NCBI GenBank assembly: GCA_023213315.1
Contig: JAKCPI010028544.1
Coordinates: 62,001 to 126,000, forward strand
DNA: 64,000 nucleotides
Source: Euborellia annulipes
Taxonomy: Eukaryota > Arthropoda > Insecta > Dermaptera > Anisolabididae
Direction of reading: 5' to 3'
This document shows positions 49,301-60,684 of this stretch, piece after piece. Below the pieces are notes generated by a model. That model searched no databases. It was not told the DNA's origin and was given only the letters and a program-made list of their open reading frames with translations. Numbering within the stretch: the first letter of the stretch is position 1; each line of letters starts with the position of its first letter. A program made the translations under genes and the position numbers.

Positions 49301-52300
49301 ATTTCAACCTCGTAGCTCATTTCTTTCAAACTTTATTTTGATTACAAACAGACACATTGATAGAATTTAGAATTTAGAATTTATTTAGATAGAATTCTCT
49401 AAGGCAGTGCCTCTTAGAGAAAGTACAAAAGTTTTACAAAATAGAGAGACAGACCATTTTGCGGGACCCACGTTTTTGAACATAGGGAAGCTCAAAATAA
49501 GTATATCCATCAAAATCTCAACATTGACATGAATTCAATATTTTTTTTTATAAGATGTTGAAAATTAAGCAGCTTTTCTTTATACTTTAATCAATATTTT
49601 CTCTCTCTCTATATATATCTATATATATATATTTAGGTAAGAGCAAAGGCGTACCGAGGCAGTTGGGGGCCTGGGGCGGAACTAGAAGAGGGGGGCCTTA
49701 TATTGAATTTTTTTTTTTTTTGGGGGGGGGGGGGTGGTCATCTTTAAATATCCCTCTCCTCCATACACAAAAATATTTTTAAAATACCGTATATCCCTGA
49801 ACTCCAAGGGCCCCGGGGCCTATCAAAGAGAAATTTTCATTAAATGTTGTTTTTACTTGAGCCCTGAGGGCCCCGGGGCCTCTCAAAGGGAAATTTTCAT
49901 TAAATTTTCTTTTAATAGACGAAACAACGCAAGAAAATATCATAGAAGCCGTACAACCAGAGGTTTACTTTGCTTGAAAAACTTTTTGCATCTCAATCTG
50001 CAAAAAGTTTTTCAAGCAAAGTAAACCTCTGGTTGTACGGCTTCTAAAATTTTCTTTTTTTTTATCTAAATTTTCCCATTTTTACTTGAGCCCTGAGGGC
50101 CCCGGGGCCTCTCAAAGGGAAATTTTTATTAAATTTTCTTTTTTTTTTATCTAAATTTTCCCATTTTTACTTGAGCCCTGAGGGCCCCGGGGCCTCTGAA
50201 GAGGGAAATTTTCATTAAATTTTCTTTTTTTTTATCTAAATTTTCCCATTTTTACTTGAGCCCTGAGGGCCCCGGGGCCTCTCAAAGGGAAATTTTTATT
50301 AAATTTTCTTTTTTTTTATCTAAATTTTCCCATTTTTACTTGAGCCCTGAGGGCCCCGGGGCCTCTCAAAGGGAAATTTTCATTAAATGTTGTTTTTACT
50401 TGAGCCCTGAGGGCCCCGGGGCCTCTCAAAGAGAAATTTTCATTAAATTTTGTTTTTACTTGAGCCCTGAGGGCCTCGGGGCCTCTCAAAGGGAAATTTT
50501 TATTAAATTTTCTTTTTTTTTATCTAAATTTTCCCATTTTTACTTGAGCCCTGAAGGCCCCGGGGCCTCTCAAAGGGAAATTTTCATTAAATGTTGTTTT
50601 TACTTGAGCCCTGAGGGCCCCGGGGCCTCTCAAAGAGAAATTTTCATTAAATTTTGTTTTTACTTGAGCCCTGAGGGCCTCGGGGCCTCTCAAAGGGAAA
50701 TTTTTATTAAATTTTCTTTTTTTTTATCTAAATTTTCCCATTTTTACTTGAGCCCTGAGGGCCCCGGGGCCTTTCAAAGGGAAATTTTCATTAAATTTTT
50801 TTTTTATAAATATATGGGGGCCTGGGGCGGACCGCCCCCTCGCCCCCCCCCCCTCGGTACGCCACTGGGTAAGAGAAAAGTAATATTATTATAAATACAT
50901 ACGAATAAATATTCGTATGTATTTTTTTATTTTAGGATTAAGATGGGGAATTATTTTGTTTACTGCCCTACATACATATATTAAGACTATATTTATTAAA
51001 ACTTCAATTTATTTTTAAATTCTCTTCTTAATCTTTATTCTTTTATTTCAGTTATAAAAAGAAGCTGGTGCCTGTCCGGAGACCAACTCAGACCAAATCT
51101 CCGCAGCTTCTTTGCCTTCAAAGAATGAGCATGTAGAAGGGGGGTACTGTTTACTTGTGGACTCCTCTGCTTCTCTTCTGGATTCCTTTGAAAATTAACC
51201 AACTTTTGTAAGTACATCTTTGTTTTCTAATTAAACATATTTGAATATGAAAAATATTCAAATATAAAATATTTGAAAAAATCTTTTAAATGACCAAGAT
51301 CAATCTGGAATCTCATTCCTTACACAATATTTTCAATTTGGTTTTTTCTCTTGTTTATTATATTATTAAACATATAATAGAATTCAGTATTGGAAGTTTT
51401 TATATAGCTGTTTAATTGATATAGTAGAAGGAGAATAAAAAGAGAGAGCAGCTAATTATATCTTCATTTATTATTTCCTCAGTGCTGACGTTTCGGTCCT
51501 GTATAGGGCATATCCTCGGAGCATTAGGGCTGTCATCAATTTCAATTTCAACATTTCGCCTATATTAAAATGCTCTGAGGATGGCCCTAGACAGGACCGA
51601 AAGAGACTAGGTCAATAATAAATGAAATATAGTTGGCGGTTCTACTCTCTTTAATCTCCTTCTACTAGATGGAATTCCGGCTTTTTACAGTTATAATGTT
51701 GACTATGGTTGTTTTCTTAACCTTTATGGCACGCCAACAAAATTAGTATTCCCCCCATAGATATATATTAATGGATTACTTTCGGGTATATATTAATAAG
51801 TAGAAGGATGGTGCGGTTTTACCCTGATTGGTTTTGGAATATAAAAATTGTGATGTTGGTTCATTGAATATTGTAGGATGGTAAATTAATATGTAATCTA
51901 TTAAAGATTGGAAAAGTGATGCAGGTAAAGAATTTGTATGGTCGTTCTAGGTATGATGGTTTTGAGGAAAATGAAAATGTGAGAATGAACACATTGTATG
52001 GAAGATAAAACGGTGCATAAGGATAAGAATAAAATCTTTGATTTAATTACGTGTACTCCATCAGGACCAGGAGGTAAAAGAAGACAACCTTCTAGATTAA
52101 ATCAATTGAATATATTAAAAAATGTACTGATGACGCGGATGAACTATAATAGGAAGAAGAGAAGTAACCCTCACTCACCCTAATGATTGTCTGCTCATGT
52201 TTTTTTTATTTGTTCGCTATTTTGGCATTTCCGTCTCAATCAAGATAATTTTCAGAGTTTTAGAAAAAAATAATTCAATATCTTTTAGTTTATTTTACGT

Positions 52301-55300
52301 ATTTATGTTAATATATAAAGAGAGTATTGAGATATTGTCAAAAATTCGCAATTATGAGGCAAATAGACGATTTGAGTTAAAAAAATAAATCCCTAAAGTA
52401 GTGTTTATGGAAACAAAATCTCAGGAACAGAAATTGCTACGATGTTGAAATTTCATATTTAATTTGGGTGCCCCTCTGTCACGATCAAAGTGAGCTTTTG
52501 AATAAAATTAGCCAAATAGTTCTAGTACTTTACTAATATATTTTTGGACCTATTAATGTATTTTTGGAGTTTTTTTTATTTTCTTCGGGCATTTATCCCC
52601 CTCACCCCTCCTATCGACACCCCACTAGTGAATGTAAATGAATAAAACTTAGCCCTGGGATTGTATTTATGAAGAAATCGATCGAGCAGTGAAGTTTTTA
52701 TTCTTTGTTGTCATTTTTTGAAAATAGATAGCAGTATTTAAATTTTTATGCTTGAAACTACTATAAATAATTTTTATCTGATGACATTCGACTTTTATGA
52801 ATTTTAATGACATTGAGTGCATAATTTTATTTTTAATAACAAATAGACGTATTTTTAGATCTGGTTCAGATTAACATTAAAATTAGCACATAAAACTCCT
52901 CAGAGGACGACTTAAATTCTTCAAACAATGGTCTCCTGGCGTTGTATCTTAAAATCTTAAAAAAAATCTGATATTGGATTTTTACTTTCTCAAAAATTCG
53001 ATCTCCAGATTTTGTTGATCATTGATGTTTTAAACCAGCGTTTTCCAAACTGTGAGGCGCGCCTCCCTGGGGAGGCGCGGACTAGTCTAAGGGAGAGGGG
53101 CAAATATTGACAACCAAGATCAATTTTTCAAATAATTGCTAGTTTTATAAATAAAATAATAAAATATAGAAGATTCTGGGAGGGAGGTTTTCCTTGATTA
53201 ATGATCCTTGATCGATGCAGTGCACCATCAGTAGAGACGGTGCCACTGCGGCTCATCGAGTTTTTAATTAAAATAATAAATATGAATAAATAAAAAAAAT
53301 ATTTTTATATAAAATTATATTTTTTTAGTGCTCTCGGAGCTTGGTGTAGGGGTTAGCGTGCTAACCTCGTATACCTAAAGTCGCGGGTTCGGACCCCAGG
53401 GAGTCCGATGATTTTATTTAAGCCATTGGATACCCAATGGCCAGGGCCGCAGACAGACTTGACGGGCCCCGGGGCTACTTACTAATACGGGCCCCCTCCC
53501 CTCCCAAAAAAAAAAAAAAAATTTTTTTTAGTATGTAAAAGGCTATTGTGTCCTTCATGCCAACAATTTTTTACACAGATTTGACAGAAATTTTGAAATA
53601 GTTATACATAGCTTACAATATTTATTTAAATAAAGTTATTTAAAAATTTTTCAAAGTTTCCTTAACAAAGAGTTATAATGATAATTTATCGAGGCCAGAT
53701 CCGGACAGAGGATTTCCGGGAGAATCTGGGGGTATGGAAAATTTTTTGAAAATTAGCCAATGAAATCTCTTTTTTTAGCTATCTTGAGTCGTGAAAAAGA
53801 TTTGAGGTTAAAAGGCCCGGGCCCCCTGCGGAAAAAAATTTCAAGAAAATGATTTTTTTAGTTGAAATTTTAAGATTTGAGCTTAAAGGGCCCGGGCCCC
53901 CTGAGGAAAAAAATTTCAAGAAAATTATTTTTTTTTAAATGAAATTTTAACCATGAAAATTATTTTTTATTAGAATTTTAAGATGGGAGTGAAATGGGCC
54001 CGGGCCCCCTCGGAGGCCCGGGCCCCGGGGATATAGCCCCCCTGCCCCCCTGTCTGTGGCCCTGCCAATGGCTTAAATATGAATGCATGGACTCCCTGGG
54101 GTCCGAACCCGCGACTTTAGGTATACGAGGTTAGCCCGCTAACCCCTACACCAAGCTCCGAGAGCACTAAAAAATATAAATTTATATAAAAATATTTTTT
54201 TTATTTATTCATATTTACCATTTTTCATATGAACCCCCCAATAGATATATTAAACATTCGAGTATCGTTTAAAGTCTTAAATGGCTTAAGTTGCCGAAAA
54301 GACTGTGTATGTGTGTGGGAATGATAAAAAAGTGTGGTGTTTAAAAAAAAATTAAAAAATATTTTTTAGTATTAAAAATTTTTGTTTTTGTATTATTTTA
54401 TTAAATGGGGGGGGGGGGACGTCATACGATTAAATATTTTTAAGGGAGGCGCTCTAACATAAAGTTTGGAAACCACTGGCCTAAAGTAAGACTCATTCTA
54501 GAAAATTATACTATATGTGTAAAACCCAAAGGCGGATCCAGGGAAGTTTTTCAAGGTTTTAATTTTTTTCTGACTAAGCGGGAAGCTCGGAGAAGGCGAT
54601 AGCATTATTAATTATTTTATTTATTAAGATTGGATTTCAAATGGCTTAAATAAGAATGCCTGGACCCCAACATAAATATAATCTTAATAACGGTTTGTTA
54701 AAAAAAAAAAAGATTGGATTAGGGGTTGAAAAATTGAAAAAAAATGTTTTTTTAATTTATTTTAGCTAAATCAAAGCCAAATAAATAGAAAACATTCAAA
54801 AAATAGCGTTGCTTATTATTTTGATTAGGAGGGATGAAGGGTTGATTATTTAAGAAAGGCCTTGGAATATTCCAAATCACTTGTTGACATTCTTTTCCAG
54901 CTCTAAAGATAGTTAGATTAGAGTAAAAGGTATTTTTTTACTTTTAATAAAAAGGGAATTGTTATGTTCATCTATTTTATTCCGATTCCGAGAGAGACAA
55001 GTTTCAATCAGTCGAGCTTGTGGCCCAGGTGGCAGGCGGCGAGCTGATCTCTTTCTTTATTTGTGTGTAAAGTGAATCAAAGTGAATAATTAGTTGAGTG
55101 TAACCCACCCTGACCTCCCCGTCAGCCAACACACCCTCTTGAGTAGTCTTATTAAAGGTAATTATTATGCATTTTATCCTTGAAAAAAAAATGATAGAAA
55201 CAAATAATTTGACTGCAAAAAACGATTCTTATGAATATGAAATTAAATATTTTGTATTTTACTAACACTAAGGGTAGAGGGAGAATATAAGCTGTTGAAA

Positions 55301-58122
55301 GGGACAGGGGGAGTGTAGATGTCATTGAAAAAAAAATTACTTTTTTATTTTTTATCTTTTTTTTTTTTCTTTTTTTAACACTCACACTTTTTTCTCATTC
55401 ACATTCACACTCACACACACACATTCACACAGTCTTTTCGGTAACTGAGGCCATATAAGACAACCGTTATTAATTAATAATATACATATTGGGGGGTCCA
55501 GGCATTCTTTGAATACCAAAATGGCTTAAATATAATCATCGGACTGCCTGGGGTCGCGACGTTTGGTATAGAAGGTAGGCACGCTACCAACTACACCAAG
55601 CCTGAGGGCATTTTTAATAACTTTTCTTAAGTCACCATTATTTACCATTATATTCTTTCTATGTGGCCTATATTTTTGTTAATCAAATTTCCTTAATATA
55701 CTATTACACATGGATGGATTAAGGGTTGAAAATTAAAATATAATTATTTATAAATGTCTTCAAATTATTTTGAGAGTAATTTCGCGGTGAAGGCTCGCAT
55801 TTCCTTAAAGGGGAGGTATGAAGACATTTACAAGGGGGTTAATGCCCCATCCCCTATAATGCATAAATATATTAATGTTTTTTAATATCTTACTTTTACT
55901 AAAAAATAAGTACATTCCGTGTGAGTTAAAATTTATATTCACTATTTAGCAAATAGGATAGTGGGGTAGAAACACTTTAATGTCATTCTAAAATTTCTTA
56001 TTACTGGGGCGGAATTAATTTTTGAAGATTTCGAAACTCTCATAAACAGATAACAATAACACGGGGTAACTTAGGAACCCATCGAATCCCTTGCAGAATT
56101 TTGTAGGGATTTTTTTCATTAGGTAGAAAAATAAGATATGATTCGTCCACTTAGAATTTTACTGGGGTGAGTTACCGTATCTTTTTGTATATAGAACTAA
56201 TCAAAATTCGTATTTGAATTTTTTTTTCCTCTTACCTATATGTATAAGTTAATATACATATATAGACCTATAGAGAGAAAGTATTGGATTCATGTCAAAA
56301 ATTCGATGTCAAGTCATGGATATACACGTTTTGAGGTCCCCTGAATCCAAAAAAAGTGGTTTTCGCGACATGGTCTGTTTGTGTGAGCATGAAGGATTTG
56401 AGCTAGGAGGTTGAAATTTTATATTTAGGTTAGGCACCTCCCTAGGGCGTGAAAATAAGATTTGAGAAAAATATTTTTCTTCAGGAATGAAAGTTAGAAA
56501 AAACGAAGCCAGAATTTTTTCTTTAAAAATATATTTTAACAGCTGACGTTTCGGCTTTGGCCATTCTTGGAGCTGTTAGTCGTCATCCTAGGATGGCTTT
56601 TACTAAGGCCGAAACGTAAGCTGTTAAAATATATTTTTAAAGAAAAATTCTGGCTTCGTTTTTTCTAACTTTCATTCCTGATACGAATTCCATCAGCCCT
56701 AAAATACCCTTATACCAGCGTTTTCCAAACTGTGAGGTGCGCCTCCCTAGGGAGTCGCGGACTAATCTAAGGGGAGGCGCGAATATTGGCCACCGAGATC
56801 AATTTTCCAAATGATTGCTAGTTTTAATATAAATAAGATTTTTGGGCATTAAAAATTTTTGTTTTTGTATTATTTTATAAAATGGGGGGGGGGGGGAGGC
56901 GTCATAAGATTAATTATTTTTAAGGGAGGCCTTGTAACATAAAGTTTGGAAACCACTGTTTTAAACCTTCTTAAGCCAAAATTATGGAATTATGTCTGTA
57001 TGTGTAAATACTACAATATATCTCAAAAAAGCAACCAGTCAGATTGATGAAATTTGGTAGAAATCGTAGCTCTTTATCAACTTTAAGTAAATACGTCCAT
57101 CGGAAGAGGTACTTTATCTAATAAGTTTTTTTGTAATTTTATACATTTTTTGTCATATGATAAATTAATCTATTTTAAAAAGTTTTTATTCTTTCATTTT
57201 GAATACTGAGTAGTTTTTGAGATAACGAACGAAGAAAAAGTGCCTCCCTCATCACCCGAATTTTATAGAAATTTTCTCTTATAAAATTTTTTTTAGATAT
57301 TATTGATACATTTTTATTTGTATAGTTTGAGCTCTGTCCATTAATGATTAGGTTAGGCAGTGGCGTCATTTGGGGGCAGGGGGGCATTTGCCCCCCCCCC
57401 CCAAGGGCTCTGATTTTTATAAAATTTTATATTATTCTAAATAAAATGCTCCAAAATACATCTACGAGTATACAAACTGTACAAAATTAAACAATTAATT
57501 AAATTAAATATGTTTTGGCTAAATTTGAGTACCCATTTGTAAGTAAATTTTAAGAAAAAAAAATGTTTGCCCCCCCAAGAAAAAATTTGCCCCCCCCAAG
57601 AAAAAGTTGAAATGACGCCACTGAGGTTAGGCCAACGTTGTTCACTCTTTAAATAAATGCCATTGAACAAAATAATATAATACAACAAAATAAATAATAT
57701 AATAACCCCAAATTTTCAAAATTTTTTAGCCCCCCTCCGAAAAAAAAATCTTTGGGCATGATATAGGCTAGTTTATTTAAACTAAATACCCAAGACTATT
57801 CTCCACATTTTCACTAGACCCTGATGATTGCCTCCCTCCTCGCCTCTTCCCCAAAATTTTTTTTTTATAAAATTGGGCACAGCATAAATCCCTTCCTCCA
57901 TTTAGGGCTAAATACTGCAGTGCGTTTGCTCACTTTGCCGTAAAGAGCTCGGAAGTGTCTTTTGATTCTCTGTCGTTGTTGATTGTTATGTGAAGTAAGC
58001 ACGTGGATGACAACTGAAGCATCCACGTCGCTTCCATTAGAATCATCATCGGCAAGAAGAGCCTCTCCAAGGTTCCGGGATGCAGCTTCCGCATTCAAAT
58101 GAGGAACGCCTCTGATCGTTGC
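43348..58122 (-). CDS. Annexin, four repeats, N-terminal exon missing
   Basis: Annexins bind acidic membrane phospholipids, usually through calcium. Exons (minus): 58122-57934, 48904-48791, 47986-47896, 45275-45148, 45084-44889, 44803-44697, 43464-43348. The total of 942 nt gives 313 aa plus TAA with all phases matching. Repeat 1 is exons 1-2 (VLTSHNNQQRQRIKRHFRAL), repeat 2 exons 3-4 (EIICCRSNSQLWAIQEAY), repeat 3 exon 5 (TTGVGTYYELEGPFLTTIL, FETIRQTFEIL), repeat 4 exons 6-7 (CIQNPAIYLAERLSKA, DLAEIKENFLEMTG, DETSGDYQRLL). The usual GxGTD calcium loop is absent from repeats 1, 2 and 4; repeat 3 keeps GVGT. The short N-terminal exon with the ATG was not found between 58123 and 64000. The first intron is about 9 kb and packed with transposons. 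Confidence 0.9.
45500..45908 (+). repeat. Repeat J copy in annexin intron 3
   Basis: AAGTTGTGTTCTGTGCTTG, CGACATATATTTAATTAAC, GTACTAGTACTCTTTGG, CATGTCGCGAAAACCAC and the end hairpin TACTTTCTCTCATATA...CATAGGTAAGAGAAAGT. The 83-codon frame here belongs to the repeat. Confidence 0.8.
45909..47890. other. Annexin intron 3, no gene seen
   Basis: Very AT-rich, without clear repeats except a GC-rich remnant at about 45958-46050. Confidence 0.4.
49080..49643 (+). repeat. Repeat J copy interrupted by a hAT-like element
   Basis: AATTTGGTGTGATTGTCGCA head, then TATTTAGTTTCCGACAG, ending TTTCTCTCTCTATATA and TTTAGGTAAGAG. Its last bases AAAAG resume after the insertion at 50868. Confidence 0.7.
49644..50867 (+). 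mobile_element. hAT-like element carrying a SPEGPG minisatellite
   Basis: Exact duplication GGTAAGAG at 49636-49643 and 50868-50875. Ends CAAAGGCGTACCGAGG and CCTCGGTACGCCACTG. Inside are about 12 GC/AT composite tandem units of roughly 55-95 bp (TACTTGAGCCCTGAGGGCCC, GGGGCCTCTCAAAGGGAAAT). They give a 212-codon frame of repeated SPEGPGASQREIFIK, which I consider non-genic. A nested perfect hairpin is at 49931-50046. Confidence 0.9.
51052..51207 (+). other. Candidate non-coding exon, antisense to annexin
   Basis: Strong acceptor TTCTTTTATTTCAG before and donor GTAAGT after, with GC content above the flanks and no repeat match. All three plus frames contain a stop, so it could be UTR or lncRNA. 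The minus-strand 60-codon frame lacks good splice sites. Confidence 0.35.
51422..51668. mobile_element. Foldback element with two hammerhead-like motifs
   Basis: Arms TAGTAGAAGGAGA ... TCTCCTTCTACTA. Minus motif 51484-51523: GCT, CCGAGGA (one change), T, stem around CCT/AGG, GAAA, CG, T, C, AGC. Plus motif 51575-51607 keeps CTGAGGA and stem II, but the 3' part reads GAAAGAGAC and is degraded. Confidence 0.6.
52310..52590 (-). repeat. Degraded repeat J copy
   Basis: Matches J at AAAGAGAGTATTGAG, TTGTCAAAAATTCG, GATGTTGAAATTTCATATTT and AGTACTTTACTAATATA, with many substitutions. Confidence 0.55.
53280..54221. repeat. Inverted pair of SINE heads around an inserted element
   Basis: Left arm 53280-53450 and right arm 54059-54221 are near-perfect reverse complements. 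Each includes a tRNA-like SINE head (AGCTTGGTGTAGGGGTTAGC, GTCGCGGGTTCGGACCCC). Between them is an element with ends CAGGGCCGCAGACAGAC (53443) and GTCTGTGGCCCTG (to about 54063), containing GGGCCCGGGCCCCCT repeats. Confidence 0.8.
54272..54350 (+). repeat. SINE tail fragment
   Basis: GTCTTAAATGGCTTAAGTTGCCGAAAAGACTGTG and an A tract match the 3' part of the SINE at 61326-61580. Next to the inverted SINE heads, it may be the original tail of the right-hand copy. Confidence 0.55.
55010..55157 (+). other. Candidate 5' UTR exon (plus strand)
   Basis: Repeat-free, GC-richer block. It has an arthropod initiator-like TCAGTC (55008-55013) and ends with donor AAAG|GTAATT. No long frame. If real it may splice to 63798-63909. 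Inferred from composition and splice signals only. Confidence 0.25.
55382..55615 (-). mobile_element. tRNA-derived SINE, nearly full length
   Basis: Reverse orientation: head at the right (GCTTGGTGTAGTTGGTAGC), box B region shortened (GTCGCGACC), hairpin, tail AAAGACTGTGTGAATGTG and an expanded GTGTGTGTGAGTGTGAATG stretch. Confidence 0.75.
56235..56475 (-). repeat. Repeat J copy in annexin intron 1
   Basis: CTTACCTATATGTATAAG...AGAGAGAAAGT hairpin, CATGTCAAAAATTCGATG, TGGTTTTCGCGACATGG. Cut on the right by the foldback at 56482. Confidence 0.75.
56482..56680. mobile_element. Foldback element with hammerhead-like motifs
   Basis: Arms CAGGAATGAAAGTTAG ... CTAACTTTCATTCCTG. In the minus motif (56538-56586) the flanks AACAGCT and AGCTGTT give a 7-bp stem I, with GGCC/GGC-type stem II and GAAACGTC, but CTGANGA is changed to CCAAGAA. 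The plus motif is also changed (CTAGGAT ... GAAACGTA). Core residues are lost, so cleavage is unlikely. Confidence 0.6.
56716..56958. mobile_element. hAT-like family H element, short copy
   Basis: Ends CAGCGTTTTCCAAACTGTG and AAAGTTTGGAAACCACTG, about 240 bp, with a G run near the middle. Right flank is TTTTAAAC and left flank CCTTATAC. Confidence 0.75.
57358..57623. mobile_element. hAT-like family G element, exact 8-bp TSD
   Basis: Ends CAGTGGCGTCATTTGGG and GAAATGACGCCACTG. The exact duplication AGGTTAGG lies at 57350-57357 and 57624-57631. C tracts lie inside both ends. Located 0.3 kb downstream of annexin exon 1. Confidence 0.9.
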
Positions 58123-58267
58123 CTGAGGACAAAAAAATAAATAAATAAATGAATTTAAACTTTCGTTGCAAAATTTTATTTTTTTGAACTTTGTCTTCAA
58201 AATGTAAATGTAGAAAATGATTAGAATAATTTTGTTTTGACTTATTTCTAAATCATTTTCCAAATAG

Positions 58268-59095
58268 AAAAATATGGTGTGACTGGTCGCACAGCACACA
58301 ACTTTCTCTTATCATCAGTAATCGAAAGTTGTGTTCTGTGCTTTCACACCAGATTTTTTGTGTCGACATATATTTAGTTTCCGACGGCACGGTACACTCG
58401 AATTTCAAGATGTAAAATTTATAAGTATGGGAAAATACTTATATTTTGTTTCTCCTATCTTTCCTATGAAGTACAAGAGTAAAGTGGTCTTCAAAAGATT
58501 TCAATGGCAAAATGAGAATATACCTTTTAAAGAGCATCAAAAAAATAATTGATTTTTGAATTTTAATCAAAATTGTTGAAGTGAATTTTGAAAAAATCGA
58601 AAAACCTGAAAAAATGCATCAGTAAAGTACTAGTGCTTTTTGACCGATTTTGTTCAAAAGCTTCGTGTTACGTCTCATGAGGGTGCCTTACTTAAATATA
58701 AAATTTCAACTTCCTATCTCCATGGGCGTACCCAGGATCAAATCTAGGGGGGGGGGCATAGTCAGATCATGGTCGTCCAGGGAGGGGGGGCAGATCATGG
58801 TCGTCCAGATTGTGACATAGCTATTTTTTATATAGAGGGGTAAAGCCTTCGAATTAAAGGCCTAAAAACCCTCGAGTCCTAACAAAAAGAATCATTCCCC
58901 GTCGCCAACCACCAATTTTGTTTCGTTTCATCACTTTATAAACATTTAATATTTTTTTTTGTTGCTTCTAGGGGGGGCAGCTGCCCCCCTGCCCCTCGCT
59001 GGGTACGCCCATGCCTATCTCTTTTCGTTCTTAAGATATTTTCTTCACAGACACACAGACCATGTCACGAAAACCACTTTTTTTGAATTCAGGCA
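58268..59095 (+). repeat. Repeat J copy split by a family B element
   Basis: Head hairpin ATGGTGTGACTGGTCGCAC/CTTTCACACCAGATTTTTTG and the body up to AACTTCCTATCTC. It continues after 59014 with CCTATCTCTTTTCGTTCTTA and CATGTCACGAAAACCAC. Confidence 0.75.
58721..59013. mobile_element. hAT-like family B element, exact 8-bp TSD
   Basis: Ends CATGGGCGTACCCAG and CTGGGTACGCCCATG are exact complements. The exact duplication CCTATCTC lies at 58713-58720 and 59014-59021. The target is repeat J, so B moved after J. Confidence 0.9.
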
Positions 59096-60004
59096 GGGGG
59101 GGGCGAGGGGGCCCGGGCCTCCCCCGAAATTTCCCAAACACATATACATATATAGGGATATACAGACATCAGCGCAACAACTTTTTCCGCAGTTTTTCGA
59201 TGGAAAACTGGTTCCGCAAAAAATTTTGTGTGGAAAAAAATTTAGTTTCTTAAAAAAAAAATTTCCGCAGAAAAATCTTTGAGTTCAGGCCCCCCCCCCC
59301 CCCGAAAAAAATTTCTATATACGCCCCTGAATTCAGGGGACTTAGATTTTTGTCAGTGGCTATTGGCGTTTGATGCGACAATACGGGTTGGTACTCTTAA
59401 AATTTAAAACAAAAGAGTGCAATCCTTCTTGGATTTGATTTAAACAAAAAATTGCTTAAAAAAAAAAATTCAAAAATGTTATTATTTTATTTTTATTTTA
59501 AAAATGTTTACCTTTTCTTAGACACCCGCGGCCCAGTTCCGGGTTGGGAATCTCTGCTCTAAAGAATTTCTTTCTCGTAACCAACCAGAAATAGTCTAAC
59601 ATAATTTTTAAGTATATTTTTAAATTAGTATAAAATAACATTTAAAAAATCAGAGCCCTTTGGGGGGGGGGGAGGGGGGCTCTCCCAAATGACCTCTTTT
59701 TTCTTTTTGTCAAATTTATTTAAATAAGAAAATGCGTTCTAGCTAAATATCTCGTGCCATCTTGATAACTAGTTTTAAAAGCATTTTTTTATGAATCAAT
59801 ATAAATTAATTTTTTATATGACTGCTTAAATAAATAAATTCTCAAGTAGTTCTAAAGATATGAAAATGTTTATTTTTTTTTCAATTGGAAAATTATTTGA
59901 GAGAAATCTTTTTATTTCATTTGAATGACATTATCGATTGCTCCAGATTTAATAAAAGTGGCCGCCACCTTGAAAAGGCTCTCATTGAGCAGAATGACTC
60001 AACT

Positions 60005-60088
60005 GTCAGGATGGCCGAGCGGTCTAAGGCGCTGCGTTCAGGTCGCAGTCCACTTCTGTGGGCGTGGGTTCGAATCCCACTTCTGACA
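60005..60088 (+). tRNA. tRNA-Leu (anticodon CAG)
   Basis: 84-nt class II cloverleaf. Acceptor GTCAGGA pairs with TTCTGAC, discriminator A; D arm with box A TGGCCGAGCGG; anticodon stem CTGCG/CGCAG around TTCAGGT (anticodon CAG, reads CUG); long variable arm; T arm GTGGG-TTCGAAT-CCCAC (box B). A run of seven T follows six bases after the end, suiting RNA polymerase III termination. No intron. Looks functional rather than SINE-derived. Confidence 0.93.
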
Positions 60089-60291
60089 ATATTTTTTTAA
60101 ATTATTTTTTTATTATAACTACATATAACAATATCTAAAAAAAATATAATACATTAATTTTTTATCTGACATTAATTTAACATACTAATAAATTGCCAAA
60201 CTATTTGAGAATTTATTTAATTTTTAGAAAATATTTTTTTTTTTGACTAAATTTTTTTACTATAAGATACAAATTCGAACTTTCGCATGCA

Positions 60292-60429
60292 TATGGGTGC
60301 AACTCGGGAATTTGGCTGGGGGGGGGGCATGGGAACCAGATTCTCCAGGGGCCTGGAAGGCCCCATATTGTCTCAATTTTTCTTGGGCCAGGAAGCCTTC
60401 TGGGGGATGGTCCCCTAGTTACGCCCATG
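60292..60429. mobile_element. hAT-like family A element
   Basis: Ends ATGGGTGCAACTCGG and CTAGTTACGCCCATG, with interior GGAAGGCCCCATATTGTCTC as in other A copies. A family C element begins right at its right edge. Confidence 0.7.
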
Positions 60430-60684
60430 CCAAGAGCGGATCCAGAGGTTCTCGAGGGGGATCTGGTGTGACTGATCGCACAGCACACAATTTTTTCTTA
60501 ATTTCGGTAATTTAAAGGCACATTCTGTACTTGTTTTCAAGAATATAAATACAAATCAAATTTTTAAGTATTAATTTTTAAAATTTTACATTAAAAATAC
60601 ATTTTTTTTTCGAAAAAAAGTATTTTTTTCAAATCTCAGGGGAGTAATTACTTCCTTCCCCCCCCCCCCTTGTATCCGCCCTTG
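60430..60684 (+). mobile_element. hAT-like family C element
   Basis: Ends CAAGAGCGGATCCAGAGG and GTATCCGCCCTTG. Flanks GCCCATGC and TGCCCATG suggest insertion at the end of the adjacent family A element. Interior CTGGTGTGACTGATCGCACA as at 16330. Confidence 0.75.

Larger units (their letters stand above)
53036..54478. mobile_element. hAT-like family H element with nested insertions
   Basis: Ends CAGCGTTTTCCAAACTGTG and AAAGTTTGGAAACCACTG, as in the short copy at 56716-56958. The interior is enlarged by inverted SINE heads and another element. Left flank is TTTTAAAC and right flank GCCTAAAG, which do not match. Confidence 0.75.

Noticed and set aside
50256..50894. 212-codon frame of repeated SPEGPGASQREIFIK
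   Set aside because: Arises from tandem repeat units inside a hAT-like element; no start context, no splice support, and frames shift elsewhere in the array.
53333..53410. tRNA-like sequence with box A and box B words
   Set aside because: It recurs with the same non-tRNA tail at several loci and lacks a complete cloverleaf; it is a SINE head.
59520..59560. Possible annexin N-terminal exon with donor AAAAG|GTAAAC on the minus strand
   Set aside because: The sequence upstream (ATTCCCAACCCGGAACTGGG) looks like a transposon end and holds no plausible start exon.
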